From positions 558,001 through 622,000 of the forward strand of contig NZ_CAOS01000003.1 of assembly GCF_000315365.1 (NCBI RefSeq): a DNA stretch of 64,000 nt, read 5' to 3'. Positions 45,601 to 53,513 of the stretch are shown one piece after another. The notes under the pieces are model-generated. The model did no database searches. It was not told where the DNA came from and was given only the letters and a program-made list of their open reading frames with translations. A program made the position numbers and the translations under genes. The first letter of the stretch is position 1, and each line of letters opens with the position of its first letter. Source of the DNA: Desulforamulus hydrothermalis Lam5 = DSM 18033. Lineage in GTDB: Bacteria; Bacillota; Desulfotomaculia; Desulfotomaculales; Desulfotomaculaceae.

Positions 45601-45690
45601 CCAGACCGGCCAGGGCAACAGCAAACAGGCCAGCAGCAGGCTGAGGCAGCCGGCCAGGCGTTTTGATTTGTATCGCTGCTTAAATAACAA
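42649..45690 (-). CDS. Secreted subtilisin-like protease with three SLH domains
   Basis: A 1013-aa exoprotein. Signal peptide to about residue 31 (LLLACLLLPWPVWAGG). The S8 peptidase domain (~45-350) has the triad Asp76 (VAVADAG), His112 (NGHGTHIAGS) and Ser307 (MSGTSMATA), and Asn213 (SAGNG) for the oxyanion hole. A long beta-rich middle region follows (~360-840). Three C-terminal SLH domains (FNDIAGHWARPNIEIMAARH, FQDVPPGYWCAGAVATAAQM, and a third near FKDGESIAPWAGTS) should bind a pyruvylated secondary wall polymer. TTG start with GGGGTG 5 nt upstream. The leader is structured and contains an intrinsic terminator. csaB in the same window supplies the anchor chemistry. Confidence 0.93.
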   Translation of the reverse strand: MLFKQRYKSKRLAGCLSLLLACLLLPWPVWAGGLAAYRFENNLAAGMMGVPGLWSLERGANGAGLTGQGQVVAVADAGLDGGSWETLHPDLQDRLVGVKDFSGDGWADPNGHGTHIAGSIVGSGARSQGSVQGLAPEAGLYFQATYNAKEDKLHIPSVYELLLDAYQAPGRPRIHVNSWGASFSDGIYDWDTYSLDKFVWEHPDMVVLKSAGNGYKTAKPFVSSPGAAKNAITVGAAEGVRGVDSNSDNPDQVAGFSSRGTLDGRLKPEVLAPGTWILSTRKTRPDTERDSYIGMYNQYYAYMSGTSMATALTAGSLALLRQYLVQRGESPSAAQLKALLIFGARRLPGVSSLDQGFGRVDVETSLLALEKGEARSLQNPGLQTGQRATYTFTGNGRPFKAVLSYTDYPKTPGIGKDLVNDLDLKITGPDGKEIYWGNGYIDGDRLNNTEEITINKTQPGETYTIEVIGCQVVKGPQTFALVYGTQPYRGTLQKVKDNSLVFANGDVFQPAAGATVRLVEGSKTVKNARLQDVPPGAEVYLAFDAAGRVCHLDALYSTVVSKVQAKEGSNRLIIYDGTRWTLADEAGIYVGDNDVKWSELPIEATVKMTVNPVTARVWRIDIQSLPDHSPYLPLALPDQEVRQAIEKSHATGKVVLAAEGTPGEPVTLAFGAAMAEELYRNGRPVELKLPGLSVEIPAAEFGRNGQPDRTAQLQLRVTWQAVGDQALPGTDPLMYLRPAGYLVELRPAIVWPDGSQLPVSQPKNPVRLTITTPVGATAGLNIKKIGAYRLNELTRRWEFISSNYNPDTGKSSFMTERFGRFAILEASRTFNDIAGHWARPNIEIMAARHVVRGVTSETFGPHETVTRGQFAVMLVRTLGLPEDAAATGFQDVPPGYWCAGAVATAAQMGLVAGYGNGTFGPNDPITREQMAAMLVRALRLNSLRVIPDSPLAPGLFKDGESIAPWAGTSVAVTAQAGLMRGRGEGLFAPQALTTRAEAVTVLVRLLAYRENNR

Positions 45691-45735
45691 GTTATCACCC
45701 CGTTACAGGACATCCCAAGGAAACAAAAAAGGCAA

Positions 45736-45771
45736 TAAAAAAGACACCATCGAAAATTGTTCGACGGCATC
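45736..45771 (-). terminator. Intrinsic terminator in the leader of the SLH subtilase gene
   Basis: Minus strand GATGCCGTCGAA-CAATT-TTCGATGGTGTC, 12 bp including three G-U pairs, followed by TTTTTT. It lies 46 nt before the start codon, so it would act as an attenuator rather than end the upstream gene. Confidence 0.75.
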
Positions 45772-45799
45772 GTAAATAAGTCCTTTTAAATAAACAAAT

Positions 45800-45960
45800 A
45801 ACTTAAAATACCCGGCTGAAATATGCTGCCAGTCAAAACATTTGCTGCCAGCCGGGCTGCTGACAAACCCTCTGATCTCGGCTTGATCAAACACGTTCAG
45901 CAAACGCTGTTGCGGCACGCCGGCAGGCACCGGCAGGATTATAATCCTGCCCGGGGTTTT
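45800..45960 (-). promoter_or_regulatory. Structured leader RNA candidate before the SLH subtilase gene
   Basis: On the minus strand this region contains a 20-bp perfect palindrome (GGCAGGATTATAATCCTGCC, 45932-45951), an 8-bp stem CCCGGCTG/CAGCCGGG (45811-45856) that encloses repeated TGGCAGCA words, and a small hairpin near CAGCGTTTGCTG. The terminator at 45736 follows. This has the layout of a riboswitch or leader, but I do not recognise the class; c-di-GMP-I was considered and not supported. No gene lies between 45691 and 46000. Confidence 0.45.
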
Positions 45961-46000
45961 AGCCTTTGCCTGCCGGCCCTTGCGGCAGCCTATGATTATG

Positions 46001-47464
46001 TTAACTTAATTGCAGCAACTGCTGCACCTGCTGCTGCAGCTGCACCTTCTGGCCCAGGCTGTTGGCTTCCACATAAAGGCGGAACAGCGGTTCGGTGCCC
46101 GAAGGCCGGATAAGCACCCAGGCGCCGTCCGCCAGCACCAGCTTGGTGCCGTCTATGGTAATTTTTTGCTGCACCGGCCGGCCGGCCAGCTCAGCAGGCG
46201 AAAATTCCTGCAGCCGCTGCAGCACGGCCTCCTTTTGTGCCGGCGTGGTGTGAATATCCAGCCGCTCGCTGTACAGCCGGCCAAATTCTTCGTAAACCTG
46301 CTGCAGCAGCTCGCTGAGGCTGCGGCCATGGCAGGCCACCATTTCGGCCGCCAGCAGGCCGGCTAAAATACCGTCTTTCTCCGGGATATGACCCTTTACG
46401 GATAAGCCGCCGCTTTCCTCGCCGCCCAGTATGCAGCCTTTTTCCAGCAGGTTTTGGCCGATGTACTTAAAGCCCACCGGCGATTCGTACACCGCCTGGC
46501 CGTACCTGGCCGCCATGCGGTCCAGCAGGTGGGTGGTGGCCACCGTGCGGGCCACCGGGCCCCGCCAGCCTTTCACGGTCAGCAGGTGGTAATAAAGCAG
46601 GGGCAAAAACTGGTTGGGGGTAATATAAGCCCCGTTGGCATCAATAATGCCAAAGCGGTCCGCATCCCCGTCCAGGGCCAGGCCCAGCTGGGCGCCGCCG
46701 GCCTGGACCCGGCTTTGCAGCTTGCCCAGGGACTGGCCGGTGGGTTCGGGCAGGGTGCCGCCAAACAGCGGGTCCCGGTAATTGTTGAAAACCTCCACCT
46801 GCACGCCCGCTTCTCCTAAAATATGCTCCAGGTAGCCAATGCCCGCCCCGTACATGGGGTCGATGACAACCCGCAGCCCCGCCCGGCCAATGGCCGGCAG
46901 ATCCACCAGGGATGCCACATGCTCCACATAGGCTTGAAAGGGCTGCTGCAGGCTGCAGCCGACAGCCGGCGTTGGGACGTCGTCCGTCAAATTGCCGTAC
47001 CGGCCCCGGGGCGGTACTGACCGGTAAGCATCACAGGGCTCTGCCGCCAGCAGTTTGGCTATGTTTTCTTCAATTTGTCGGGTAATGTGAGGCAGGGCCG
47101 GCCCGGCATATTCCGGAATAAACTTCAGCCCGTTGTAGGGGGGCGGGTTGTGGCTGGCCGTCAGCATTACCGCCCCGGCCGCCCCGTAAATTTTAATGGC
47201 GTAGGCCGTCACCGGGGTGGGGGTTGCGCCGCAGCACAGGTATACCGGTATGCCCTGCTGCACAAATTCTTCCGCCACCGCCTGGGCAAATTCTTCTGCC
47301 AGGAAGCGGTTATCCCGGCCCACCACCAGGCCCTGCCGGGCACTGCCCCGGTCCTTGATATAGGCGGCCACCGCCCGGGCCACCAGCCTTACATTGTCAA
47401 AGGTAAAATCTTGGGCGATAATGCCCCGCCAACCGTCCGTACCAAAGGATATTTTATGACTCAC
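46001..47464 (-). CDS. Phosphohexomutase (phosphoglucomutase/phosphomannomutase family)
   Basis: An alpha-D-phosphohexomutase of 487 aa that interconverts hexose-1-P and hexose-6-P for nucleotide-sugar synthesis. Catalytic phosphoserine loop LTASHNPPPYNGLK, metal loop DGDADRFGI, sugar-binding GGEESGGLSV, phosphate-binding RPSGTEPLFRLYVE: all four motifs are intact. GTG start with GGAGATAA upstream. Substrate choice (glucose or mannose) cannot be settled; the neighbours galU and galE point to glucose-1-phosphate. It starts a minus-strand run into the SLH subtilase gene. Confidence 0.92.
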   Translation of the reverse strand: MSHKISFGTDGWRGIIAQDFTFDNVRLVARAVAAYIKDRGSARQGLVVGRDNRFLAEEFAQAVAEEFVQQGIPVYLCCGATPTPVTAYAIKIYGAAGAVMLTASHNPPPYNGLKFIPEYAGPALPHITRQIEENIAKLLAAEPCDAYRSVPPRGRYGNLTDDVPTPAVGCSLQQPFQAYVEHVASLVDLPAIGRAGLRVVIDPMYGAGIGYLEHILGEAGVQVEVFNNYRDPLFGGTLPEPTGQSLGKLQSRVQAGGAQLGLALDGDADRFGIIDANGAYITPNQFLPLLYYHLLTVKGWRGPVARTVATTHLLDRMAARYGQAVYESPVGFKYIGQNLLEKGCILGGEESGGLSVKGHIPEKDGILAGLLAAEMVACHGRSLSELLQQVYEEFGRLYSERLDIHTTPAQKEAVLQRLQEFSPAELAGRPVQQKITIDGTKLVLADGAWVLIRPSGTEPLFRLYVEANSLGQKVQLQQQVQQLLQLS

Positions 47465-47679
47465 GGTTATCTCCTCCGCAACAAGTTAATACAAAAACAG
47501 GCTGTAGACAAAAGAAAGTCAATTACAGTTAACGCTTGCCGACACTTGATACAAAATATATTTTATGATGCCGGCACCGTTATTATGCACATTATACCAG
47601 CACTGGCAAGGTTTATCATGTCGATTTAGCGGGCATACTATGGTTAGTTAGCAAAATTTTACCCAGGAGCTGGTTTACC

Positions 47680-47796
47680 ATGGCCAAAGCCGTAGATATT
47701 AAAGCCCTCAACCGCCGCCGCCGGATGCTGGCAGCCTATGTGGCAGCGGGCAGGAAACAACAGGCCTCAAAAAACAGTACCAAAAACGGCCGCTAA
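47680..47796 (+). CDS. 38-aa basic small protein, function unknown
   Basis: ATG GCC AAA GCC ... codes MAKAVDIKALNRRRRMLAAY followed by a lysine/asparagine-rich tail (KNSTKNGR). The ribosome site CAGGAG is 10 nt upstream. It is divergent from the phosphohexomutase gene and is followed 94 nt later by a plus-strand terminator (47890-47930), which supports a real short transcript. It is one of very few plus-strand genes in a long minus-strand run. The protein is arginine-rich and helical, with no recognisable family. Confidence 0.5.
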   Translation: MAKAVDIKALNRRRRMLAAYVAAGRKQQASKNSTKNGR

Positions 47797-47889
47797 GCCG
47801 GCTGCCTAAACCGCCGGCCGCGATTTAGGCAAAAATCCCGAGGTGTTTTATGACGGGAATCACAAACCACCGTAAAGGGAAATTCAGAA

Positions 47890-47930
47890 AAAGGTTGCCC
47901 TGCAGCCAAACCGGGCAACCTTTATTGTTT
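47890..47930 (+). terminator. Plus-strand terminator after the 38-aa gene
   Basis: AAAGGTTGCCC-TGCAGCCAAACC-GGGCAACCTTT followed by ATTGTTTTTT. The stem is 11 bp and perfect. The only plus-strand gene upstream is the 38-aa ORF. Confidence 0.82.
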
Positions 47931-48009
47931 TTTGTTATTAACCAAACAGCTTGCGTTCTAAATCAGCCAGTTTGTTGCGCAGAATGTTACCATGTATTTG
48001 ACGCAAATA

Positions 48010-48050
48010 AAAGGGTTGGCATCCCCTTGAGCCAACCCTTAATTCTTTTT
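48010..48050 (-). terminator. Terminator of galE
   Basis: Stem AAGGGTTGGC/GCCAACCCTT around a 10-nt loop, overlapping the galE stop. On the minus strand it is followed by TTATTTG; on the plus strand by AATTCTTTTT, so it may work in both directions. Confidence 0.75.
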
Positions 48051-48959
48051 ATTCAAGTAATAGGCCACCGTTTCCCGCAGGCCGTCGGCCAGGTCATAGC
48101 GGGGCTGCCAGCCCAGGCAGGCCACCGCCGCCCGGTTGTCCAGATAGCTGTGCACAATGTCGCCCGGCCGGGGCGGCCGGTAAACCGGCTCCAGGTGGGA
48201 TGCCGTCTGCTGCCGGATTAACTGATACAACTGCTGCACGGTCACCGCCCGGCCGGTGCTGATATTCAAAATCCGGCCGTCACCCCGCTCCATGGCCAGC
48301 AGGTTGGCGGCCGCCACATCTTTAACATAAACAAAGTCCCGGGTCTGCTGCCCGTCGCCAAAAATAACCGCCGGCTGCCGGCGCAGCAGCCGGTCAATAA
48401 AGATGGCCACCACGCCGCCTTCGCCCTGGGCATCCTGCCGGGGGCCGTATACATTGGCATAGCGCAGGGCGGTCCAGCGCAGGCCGTAAAGTTCCCCGTA
48501 AGCAGCCAGGTATTTTTCCACCGCATATTTGGCCACGCCGTAACCGGACAGGGGAGCAGCCGGGTGCGATTCGTCCAGCGGCAGGCAGCGGGGGGTGCCG
48601 TAAACAGCCGCTGAAGACGCAAAAACAATTTTGGCTACACCGTGCTGCCGGCAGGCTTCCAGCAGGTGCAGGGTGCCGATAATATTGACGCCGGCATCAA
48701 ACACCGGGTCCCGCAGGGAAACCGGCACCGCCACCTGGGCCGCCTGGTGCATGATCACCCGGGGCTTAATTTCCCCCACCAACCCCACCACAGCCGGGTC
48801 AGTAATATCCTGCCGGCAAAATGTAACCCCCGGCGGCAGGTTGGCTGTGCTGCCGCCGGCTAAATTATCAATCACATACACTTCATGGCCGGCCGCCAGC
48901 AAGGCCTCCGCCACATGGGAGCCGATAAAGCCGGCGCCGCCGGTAACCAGTACACGCAC
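48039..48959 (-). CDS. galE: UDP-glucose 4-epimerase family NAD-dependent epimerase
   Basis: An extended short-chain dehydrogenase of 306 aa. Rossmann motif VTGGAGFIGSHVAEALL, catalytic Tyr-Lys in SGYGVAKYAVEKYL with Ser in FASSAAVYGTP, and the galE-type segment ALRYANVYGPRQDAQGEGGV. GTG start only 2 nt after the galU stop, so the two are coupled. It interconverts UDP-glucose and UDP-galactose or the N-acetyl forms. At 306 aa it is slightly shorter than E. coli GalE and closer to the Gram-positive/archaeal type. Confidence 0.88.
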   Translation of the reverse strand: MRVLVTGGAGFIGSHVAEALLAAGHEVYVIDNLAGGSTANLPPGVTFCRQDITDPAVVGLVGEIKPRVIMHQAAQVAVPVSLRDPVFDAGVNIIGTLHLLEACRQHGVAKIVFASSAAVYGTPRCLPLDESHPAAPLSGYGVAKYAVEKYLAAYGELYGLRWTALRYANVYGPRQDAQGEGGVVAIFIDRLLRRQPAVIFGDGQQTRDFVYVKDVAAANLLAMERGDGRILNISTGRAVTVQQLYQLIRQQTASHLEPVYRPPRPGDIVHSYLDNRAAVACLGWQPRYDLADGLRETVAYYLNKKN

Positions 48960-48961
48960 GA

Positions 48962-49846
48962 TTACGCTTCATCCTTTACTGTTTGGTTAACAATTTCCTT
49001 TAAATATGCCCGGAAATCCGCCGCTAAATCCGGCCGTTCCAGGGCAAACTCCACCGTGGCCTTTAAATAGCCCAGCTTATCTCCCACATCATAGCGCTTG
49101 CCCTCAAACAAGCAGCCGTAAATGGCTTCCGCCTGCACCAGCTTTTTCAGGGCATCGGTCAGTTGAATCTCGCCGCCGGCGCCCGGCCGGGTGGCCGCCA
49201 AAATATCAAAGATGCGGGGGGTTAAGATATACCTGCCCATCACCGCCAGTTGGGAAGGGGCCTGGTCCACCGGCGGCTTCTCCACCAGGTCGTAAATGCG
49301 GCAAACCCCCTGCCGTTCCGGGGCGGCTGCCACAATGCCGTACCTGTCCACCTGCTGCCGGGGTACCTCCTGTACCCCCAGCACGGTATAGCGCACATCA
49401 TCGTACAGGTTAAGCATTTGTTTTAAACAGGGCACCTGGCTGCGGATCACATCGTCCCCCAGCAGCACCGCAAAGGGTTCATCCCCGATAAACTTGCGGG
49501 CGCAGTAAACCGCATGGCCCAGGCCCAGCGGCTCCTTCTGGCGGATATAGTGAATATCCACCATTTCGCTGATGTCCCGCACCAGCCCCAGCAGTTCATG
49601 CTTCTGCTTGCTGCTCAGCTGCATTTCCAGTTCCAGGGACTTGTCAAAATGATCCTCGATGGCCCGCTTGTGGCGGCCGGTAACAATAAGGATGTCTTCA
49701 ATGCCGGAAGCCACCGCTTCCTCCACAATGTACTGGATGGTGGGCGTGTCCACAATGGGCAGCATTTCTTTGGGCTGCGCCTTGGTGGCCGGCAAAAACC
49801 GCACGCCCAGGCCGGCTGCCGGTATAATGGCTTTGCGTACCCGCAT
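48962..49846 (-). CDS. galU: UTP-glucose-1-phosphate uridylyltransferase
   Basis: Makes UDP-glucose from UTP and glucose-1-phosphate (294 aa). Signature KAIIPAAGLGVRFLPATKAQPKEMLPIVD, nucleotide loop IVTGRHKRAIEDHFDKSLELE, and LGDDVIRSQVPC. ATG start. It lies between the WecA-type gene and galE on the same strand; a terminator of the upstream gene (49881-49917) separates it, so a promoter in the 35-nt gap or read-through is needed. Confidence 0.95.
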   Translation of the reverse strand: MRVRKAIIPAAGLGVRFLPATKAQPKEMLPIVDTPTIQYIVEEAVASGIEDILIVTGRHKRAIEDHFDKSLELEMQLSSKQKHELLGLVRDISEMVDIHYIRQKEPLGLGHAVYCARKFIGDEPFAVLLGDDVIRSQVPCLKQMLNLYDDVRYTVLGVQEVPRQQVDRYGIVAAAPERQGVCRIYDLVEKPPVDQAPSQLAVMGRYILTPRIFDILAATRPGAGGEIQLTDALKKLVQAEAIYGCLFEGKRYDVGDKLGYLKATVEFALERPDLAADFRAYLKEIVNQTVKDEA

Positions 49847-49880
49847 GGTATCCTTCCTTTCAGAGATGGCTCTGACTGCT

Positions 49881-49917
49881 AAAACAAACAGCGGCCCTAC
49901 ATTTTCGAGGACCGCTG
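49881..49917 (-). terminator. Terminator of the WecA/TagO-type gene
   Basis: Minus-strand CAGCGGTCC-TCGAAAATGTA-GGGCCGCTG (one G-U pair) followed by TTTGTTTTA. It overlaps the stop codon of the gene. Confidence 0.78.
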
Positions 49918-50985
49918 CTGCAAAGTCCGGCTTGCTGCTACAGAGGCCCGGCCGGCCTTACCGATGACGCCTATCTTGTTGGCGGCCACAATCACCGCCA
50001 CCGCCAGCATGAACAGCAGCAGCACCGCCTGGCTGGTGGTCAGCATGGTGAGAATTACCGCACTGATGCCAAGCACCAGGTTAATGGCATAAATGGCCAG
50101 CACCGTTTGCTTGTGCGACAGGCCCAAAGCCATCATCCGGTGGTGCAGGTGCTCCTTATCCGGCTGGAAAATGGGCCGGTGGCTCTGGTAGCGGCGCAAA
50201 ATGGCAAAAAACACATCCAGCAGGGGAATGCCCAAAATTACCATGGGAATAATAACCGAAATGGCGGTGGCGGCCTTGGCCACACCCATTACCGCCAGCA
50301 CGCTTAAAGCGTAACCCAGGAACATGGAACCGGTATCCCCCAGGAAAATGCGGGCAGGGTAAAAGTTATGCCGCAAAAAGCCCAGGATAGACGCCGCCAG
50401 GATGAGGGCCAGGCCCACCACTTCCAAGCCGGCCCCGCCCAGCAGGCCGGCCTGCCGCCAGGTCACCGCCGCCAGGGTCAGGGCGGCAATAAAGGAAGTG
50501 CCGCCGGCCAGGCCGTCCAGGCCGTCAATCAGGTTAATGGCATTGGTAACGGAAATAATCCAAAAAACGGTTACCGGAACCCCCCAAACACCCAGTTGCA
50601 CCAGGTGGCCGTTAAAGGGGTTGGTGATAAACTCCACTTGAATACCAAAGGGCACCACCGCAGCAGCAGCGGCAATCTGCCCTGCCAGCTTGACTTTGGC
50701 GGGCAGCCCCCGGGTATCGTCCAGGATGCCCAGCCAAATAATCAGGCAGCCGCCTGTGAGCAAACCAATTATTCGGTTATCTAACTGACCAAACAGCAAA
50801 ACGGTCGCCGCAAAAGCAATAAACACAGCCAGGCCGCCCAGGCGGGGCATAATTTTGCTGTGCACCTTGCGGTGATCCGGCCGGTCCACCGCGCCGATAC
50901 GAAATGCAACCCGGCGCACCAACGGGGTAACACCAAGGGCAATAACCAGCGCCAGGCAGACAGCTATGGGTAAAGAGTTAAGCAC
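49897..50985 (-). CDS. Undecaprenyl-phosphate sugar-1-phosphate transferase (WecA/TagO type)
   Basis: A 362-aa member of the MraY/WecA family with about 11 TM helices. Motifs: DHRKVHSKIMPRLGG, GILDDTRGLP, NAINLIDGLDGLAGG, IFLGDTGSMFLGY and the cytosolic KEHLHHRMMALGLSHKQTV, which is of the WecA/TagO rather than the MraY type. It should transfer GlcNAc-1-phosphate (or a similar sugar) to undecaprenyl phosphate and so start teichoic-acid or other secondary wall polymer synthesis. GTG start with GGAGGGATAAATC upstream. Confidence 0.93.
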   Translation of the reverse strand: MLNSLPIAVCLALVIALGVTPLVRRVAFRIGAVDRPDHRKVHSKIMPRLGGLAVFIAFAATVLLFGQLDNRIIGLLTGGCLIIWLGILDDTRGLPAKVKLAGQIAAAAAVVPFGIQVEFITNPFNGHLVQLGVWGVPVTVFWIISVTNAINLIDGLDGLAGGTSFIAALTLAAVTWRQAGLLGGAGLEVVGLALILAASILGFLRHNFYPARIFLGDTGSMFLGYALSVLAVMGVAKAATAISVIIPMVILGIPLLDVFFAILRRYQSHRPIFQPDKEHLHHRMMALGLSHKQTVLAIYAINLVLGISAVILTMLTTSQAVLLLFMLAVAVIVAANKIGVIGKAGRASVAASRTLQQRSSKM

Positions 50986-51159
50986 GATTTATCCCTCCAT
51001 TGGGCTGCCATGTCAAATCTTATTTATTCTACCCCAACAGGTACAAACGTGTACAGTAAGAAAAGAGGCCGCAAACCTTGAGATAGACCCAAAAAAACCT
51101 TTGACATGACAACAAAAGCGTTAACCTGACAATATGGTTAAAATTCGCCTCGCCGCTTG

Positions 51160-51588
51160 TTATTGCTGCCCCATAGCAAACATTAGTTCCGCTTCCGCAG
51201 CCAATTCTTCTCCCACATAGGCCCTGGCCGTACTCTTGCCCACCGAACCGCGCAATTTCAGCACCTCCACCTCAATGCGCAGGGTATCTCCCGGCAACAC
51301 CTGCCGGCGGAAACGGGCCTTATCGATGCCGGCAAAAAAGGCAATACGGCCGGCGTATTCGGGCATACTGAGGATGGCCACCGCCCCCACCTGGGCCATG
51401 GCTTCAATAATTAAAACCCCGGGCATTACCGGGTAGTTGGGGAAATGGCCCTGAAAAAAGGCTTCGTTGGCCGTAACATTTTTTATCCCCACAACTCTTT
51501 TGCCCTGTTCCACTTCTAAAATACGGTCCACTAACAAAAAGGGGTAACGGTGTGGTAAAATTTGTTGTATAGCGTTAATATCCAGCAT
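51160..51588 (-). CDS. fabZ: 3-hydroxyacyl-ACP dehydratase FabZ
   Basis: A 142-aa hot-dog fold dehydratase of type-II fatty acid synthesis. Active-site segment [30 protein letters not shown] contains the catalytic His (GHFP) and Glu. N-terminus [20 protein letters not shown] is typical. ATG start. It is alone here, with no other fab genes adjacent. It is divergent from the FAD oxidoreductase gene; repeat copy E lies between. Confidence 0.96.
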   Translation of the reverse strand: MLDINAIQQILPHRYPFLLVDRILEVEQGKRVVGIKNVTANEAFFQGHFPNYPVMPGVLIIEAMAQVGAVAILSMPEYAGRIAFFAGIDKARFRRQVLPGDTLRIEVEVLKLRGSVGKSTARAYVGEELAAEAELMFAMGQQ

Positions 51589-51680
51589 GTCAGCCTCCGG
51601 TTTGAATGTTTATACAGGGTTGTTTTCGCCAATATTATAGTGATTCCTGCCGGAAAATACAAGTTTTAAGGATATTTCAT

Positions 51681-51733
51681 GTGCTGTAACCGGTGCTTCG
51701 ACAAGTCGCCGGCAGGGGATCATAAAACCGCCT
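51681..51733 (+). repeat. Right-half fragment of the palindromic repeat (copy E)
   Basis: TGTGCTGTAACCGGTGCTTC to ATCATAAAACCGCC matches the last ~53 bp of the 209-bp element. The left half is absent. It lies 58 nt upstream of the FAD oxidoreductase gene, in the same orientation as copy B on its other side. Confidence 0.85.
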
Positions 51734-51790
51734 CGACACGGAAATATAATTTGAAAGCTGCCGGCTTTTGGTTATGGGAGGGTTTTGGCT

Positions 51791-53467
51791 ATGAGAAAAA
51801 TCTTGCCGGTTTTATTGCTTGTTTTGCTGCCGCTGCTGGGCTACGGGTTGTTTGCCTTAAGCCAGGTGCTGCGGCCGGATGTGGTGATTATCGGCGCCGG
51901 TTTGGACGGCTGCGCCGCCGCCCGCAGCGCAGCGGCGGCAGCACCGGATAAGAAAATTTTGCTGGTGGTAAACGACCCCGTACCGGAGCTGGGCGGCCTG
52001 GCCACGGTAGGCGGCCAAAACTTTACAGACATCCGCCTCTGGCAGGGCCGGCTGGTTACCCAGGGCTCCTTTGGGCGCTGGTATGCCCGGGCCGGGCAGT
52101 TTTACAATACCGGCCGGCTGGCGCAAATTATTAAAGAGGATTTAAGCCGGTTCCCTAACTTAAAAATTCTTTACGGCCATGACATTGAGGATGTTGTTGT
52201 GCAAAACGACCTGATCAAGGAGGTGCGGCTGCGCAAGGTTATCCGGCAAGCCAGCGGGAAAACGGTGTGGGCCGAGAACCGGCAAAGGGTTAAAGGTAAG
52301 ATTTTTATTGACGCCACGCCGGACGGCCGCTTAACCCGGTTGGCCGGCAATCCCCTCAGCACGGGCCGCCGGGATTGGCCGCCGCAGTTCCTGCCGGCGG
52401 ACGAAAGAGAGGTTGCCCGGCAGCAGGCCGCCACTTTAATGTTTCAGGTTACCGGCGTGCAAACACCGCCCCGTCCTGCCCAAATCGGCGACTGGGAATT
52501 TGTGCGGGACGCCAAAGGCAGCTGGGGGCTGGCGGGGGGCAAGCAGGTGTTTGCCGGCAACCCGCAGGTCATTGCCTTTAACGATAAATACGGCCCCCAG
52601 GGCTTTGCCATCAAACCCGTTAACGCCGCCAGCAACGGCCGGGACAGCCGGACCTGGTGGGTTAATTGCCTGCTGGTTTTCCATGTGGATGCCCGGGCCC
52701 ATGACCGGGACGCCGGCAGCCGGCGCTACCCGTCCGACACGCTGCCGGGGCATTTAACCACCGACCAGGCCTGGCAAAAGGCCCGGCAACTCCTGCAGAA
52801 CCCTGAATTTTTGCAAGCCCTGCGGCAGTTTAAAGTGCAGGACCCGGCCAGCGGCCGCTGGTACGGCTTTGGGGAAGCCTCGCTGGTGTTGGACAGCCAG
52901 GGCCGGCCGGTGGTGGGCCAGGTTTTATATATCCGGGAATCTGTCCACAGCCCGCTGCGGCAGGCGGCAGGCCCCGGCAGCGAGAATACCGGGTTTGCGG
53001 TTACCGCCCGGCAAGCCCAGGGGGCCGGGGCGGCCGCCGCCCAGGGGGCGGATGCCGGCCATTACGACCGGCGCATCGGCCTGGGCTACTACATGATGGA
53101 CATTAATGCCTTTTGCCCCGGCGATCTAAAGGCTGCCGGCAGCTATCGCTGGCCGGTTACCGGGCACCTGCGGCCGGACTGGCTGGCGGCCGGCGGCGAG
53201 CCGGTTAACCCGGTTTACCTGCCCTTCGCCGCCCTGCTGCCCGCCCGCACCGAAAACCTGCTGGTGCCGGGCTATGCGGCCGGCATTTCCTCCTTTGCCT
53301 GGGCGGAGCTGCGGGTACTGCCCAATCTGGCGGTGCTGGGTGATGCAGCCGGTGTGGCCGCTGCCCGCAGCCTGGCCGTTCACCGGACGCCCCGCCGGTT
53401 TACCGGGGCAGACATCGCCTGGCTGCAGCAAAAACTGGAGCAATTCGGCGCCCGCCTTGATAAATAA
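51791..53467 (+). CDS. Membrane-anchored FAD-dependent oxidoreductase
   Basis: A 558-aa protein with an N-terminal TM anchor (KILPVLLLVLLPLLGYGLFA) directly followed by a dinucleotide-binding motif (DVVIIGAGLDGCAAARSAAA) and GGLATVGGQNFTDIRLWQG, as in FAD_oxidored (PF12831-type) proteins. Whether the flavin domain is inside or outside the membrane is not clear. ATG 51791 has GGGAGGG 8 nt upstream. It is an isolated plus-strand gene inside a long minus-strand run and is bracketed by repeat copies E and B. Substrate and electron acceptor are unknown. Confidence 0.87.
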   Translation: MRKILPVLLLVLLPLLGYGLFALSQVLRPDVVIIGAGLDGCAAARSAAAAAPDKKILLVVNDPVPELGGLATVGGQNFTDIRLWQGRLVTQGSFGRWYARAGQFYNTGRLAQIIKEDLSRFPNLKILYGHDIEDVVVQNDLIKEVRLRKVIRQASGKTVWAENRQRVKGKIFIDATPDGRLTRLAGNPLSTGRRDWPPQFLPADEREVARQQAATLMFQVTGVQTPPRPAQIGDWEFVRDAKGSWGLAGGKQVFAGNPQVIAFNDKYGPQGFAIKPVNAASNGRDSRTWWVNCLLVFHVDARAHDRDAGSRRYPSDTLPGHLTTDQAWQKARQLLQNPEFLQALRQFKVQDPASGRWYGFGEASLVLDSQGRPVVGQVLYIRESVHSPLRQAAGPGSENTGFAVTARQAQGAGAAAAQGADAGHYDRRIGLGYYMMDINAFCPGDLKAAGSYRWPVTGHLRPDWLAAGGEPVNPVYLPFAALLPARTENLLVPGYAAGISSFAWAELRVLPNLAVLGDAAGVAAARSLAVHRTPRRFTGADIAWLQQKLEQFGARLDK

Positions 53468-53494
53468 AGCCGGGCAGCTGTGGCTGCCCGGCTT
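53467..53494 (+). terminator. Hairpin after the FAD oxidoreductase gene
   Basis: AAGCCGGGCAGC-TGTG-GCTGCCCGGCTT, a 12-bp perfect stem that begins at the stop codon. The T-tract is short (TTACTGT). Confidence 0.65.
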
Positions 53495-53513
53495 ACTGTC
53501 GGCAAACCTTACC

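Noticed and set aside
45703-45930. 75-codon minus-strand ORF in the subtilase leader
   Set aside because: No ribosome site, and it runs through the hairpins and the terminator; the structured-leader explanation is better. I cannot fully exclude a remnant gene.
45800-46000. c-di-GMP-I riboswitch before the subtilase gene
   Set aside because: A GGCAAAGGCTAAAACC word is reminiscent, but the conserved ACGCAAAGCC block and the paired GNRA-type arrangement could not be placed.
47850-48221. 123-codon plus-strand ORF starting after GAGGTGTTTT
   Set aside because: The start has a fair ribosome site, but the frame passes through a strong plus-strand terminator and continues antisense to galE.
53467-53494. 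Strong rho-independent terminator for the FAD gene
   Set aside because: The stem is perfect, but the required T-tract is missing, so it is kept only as a moderate call.
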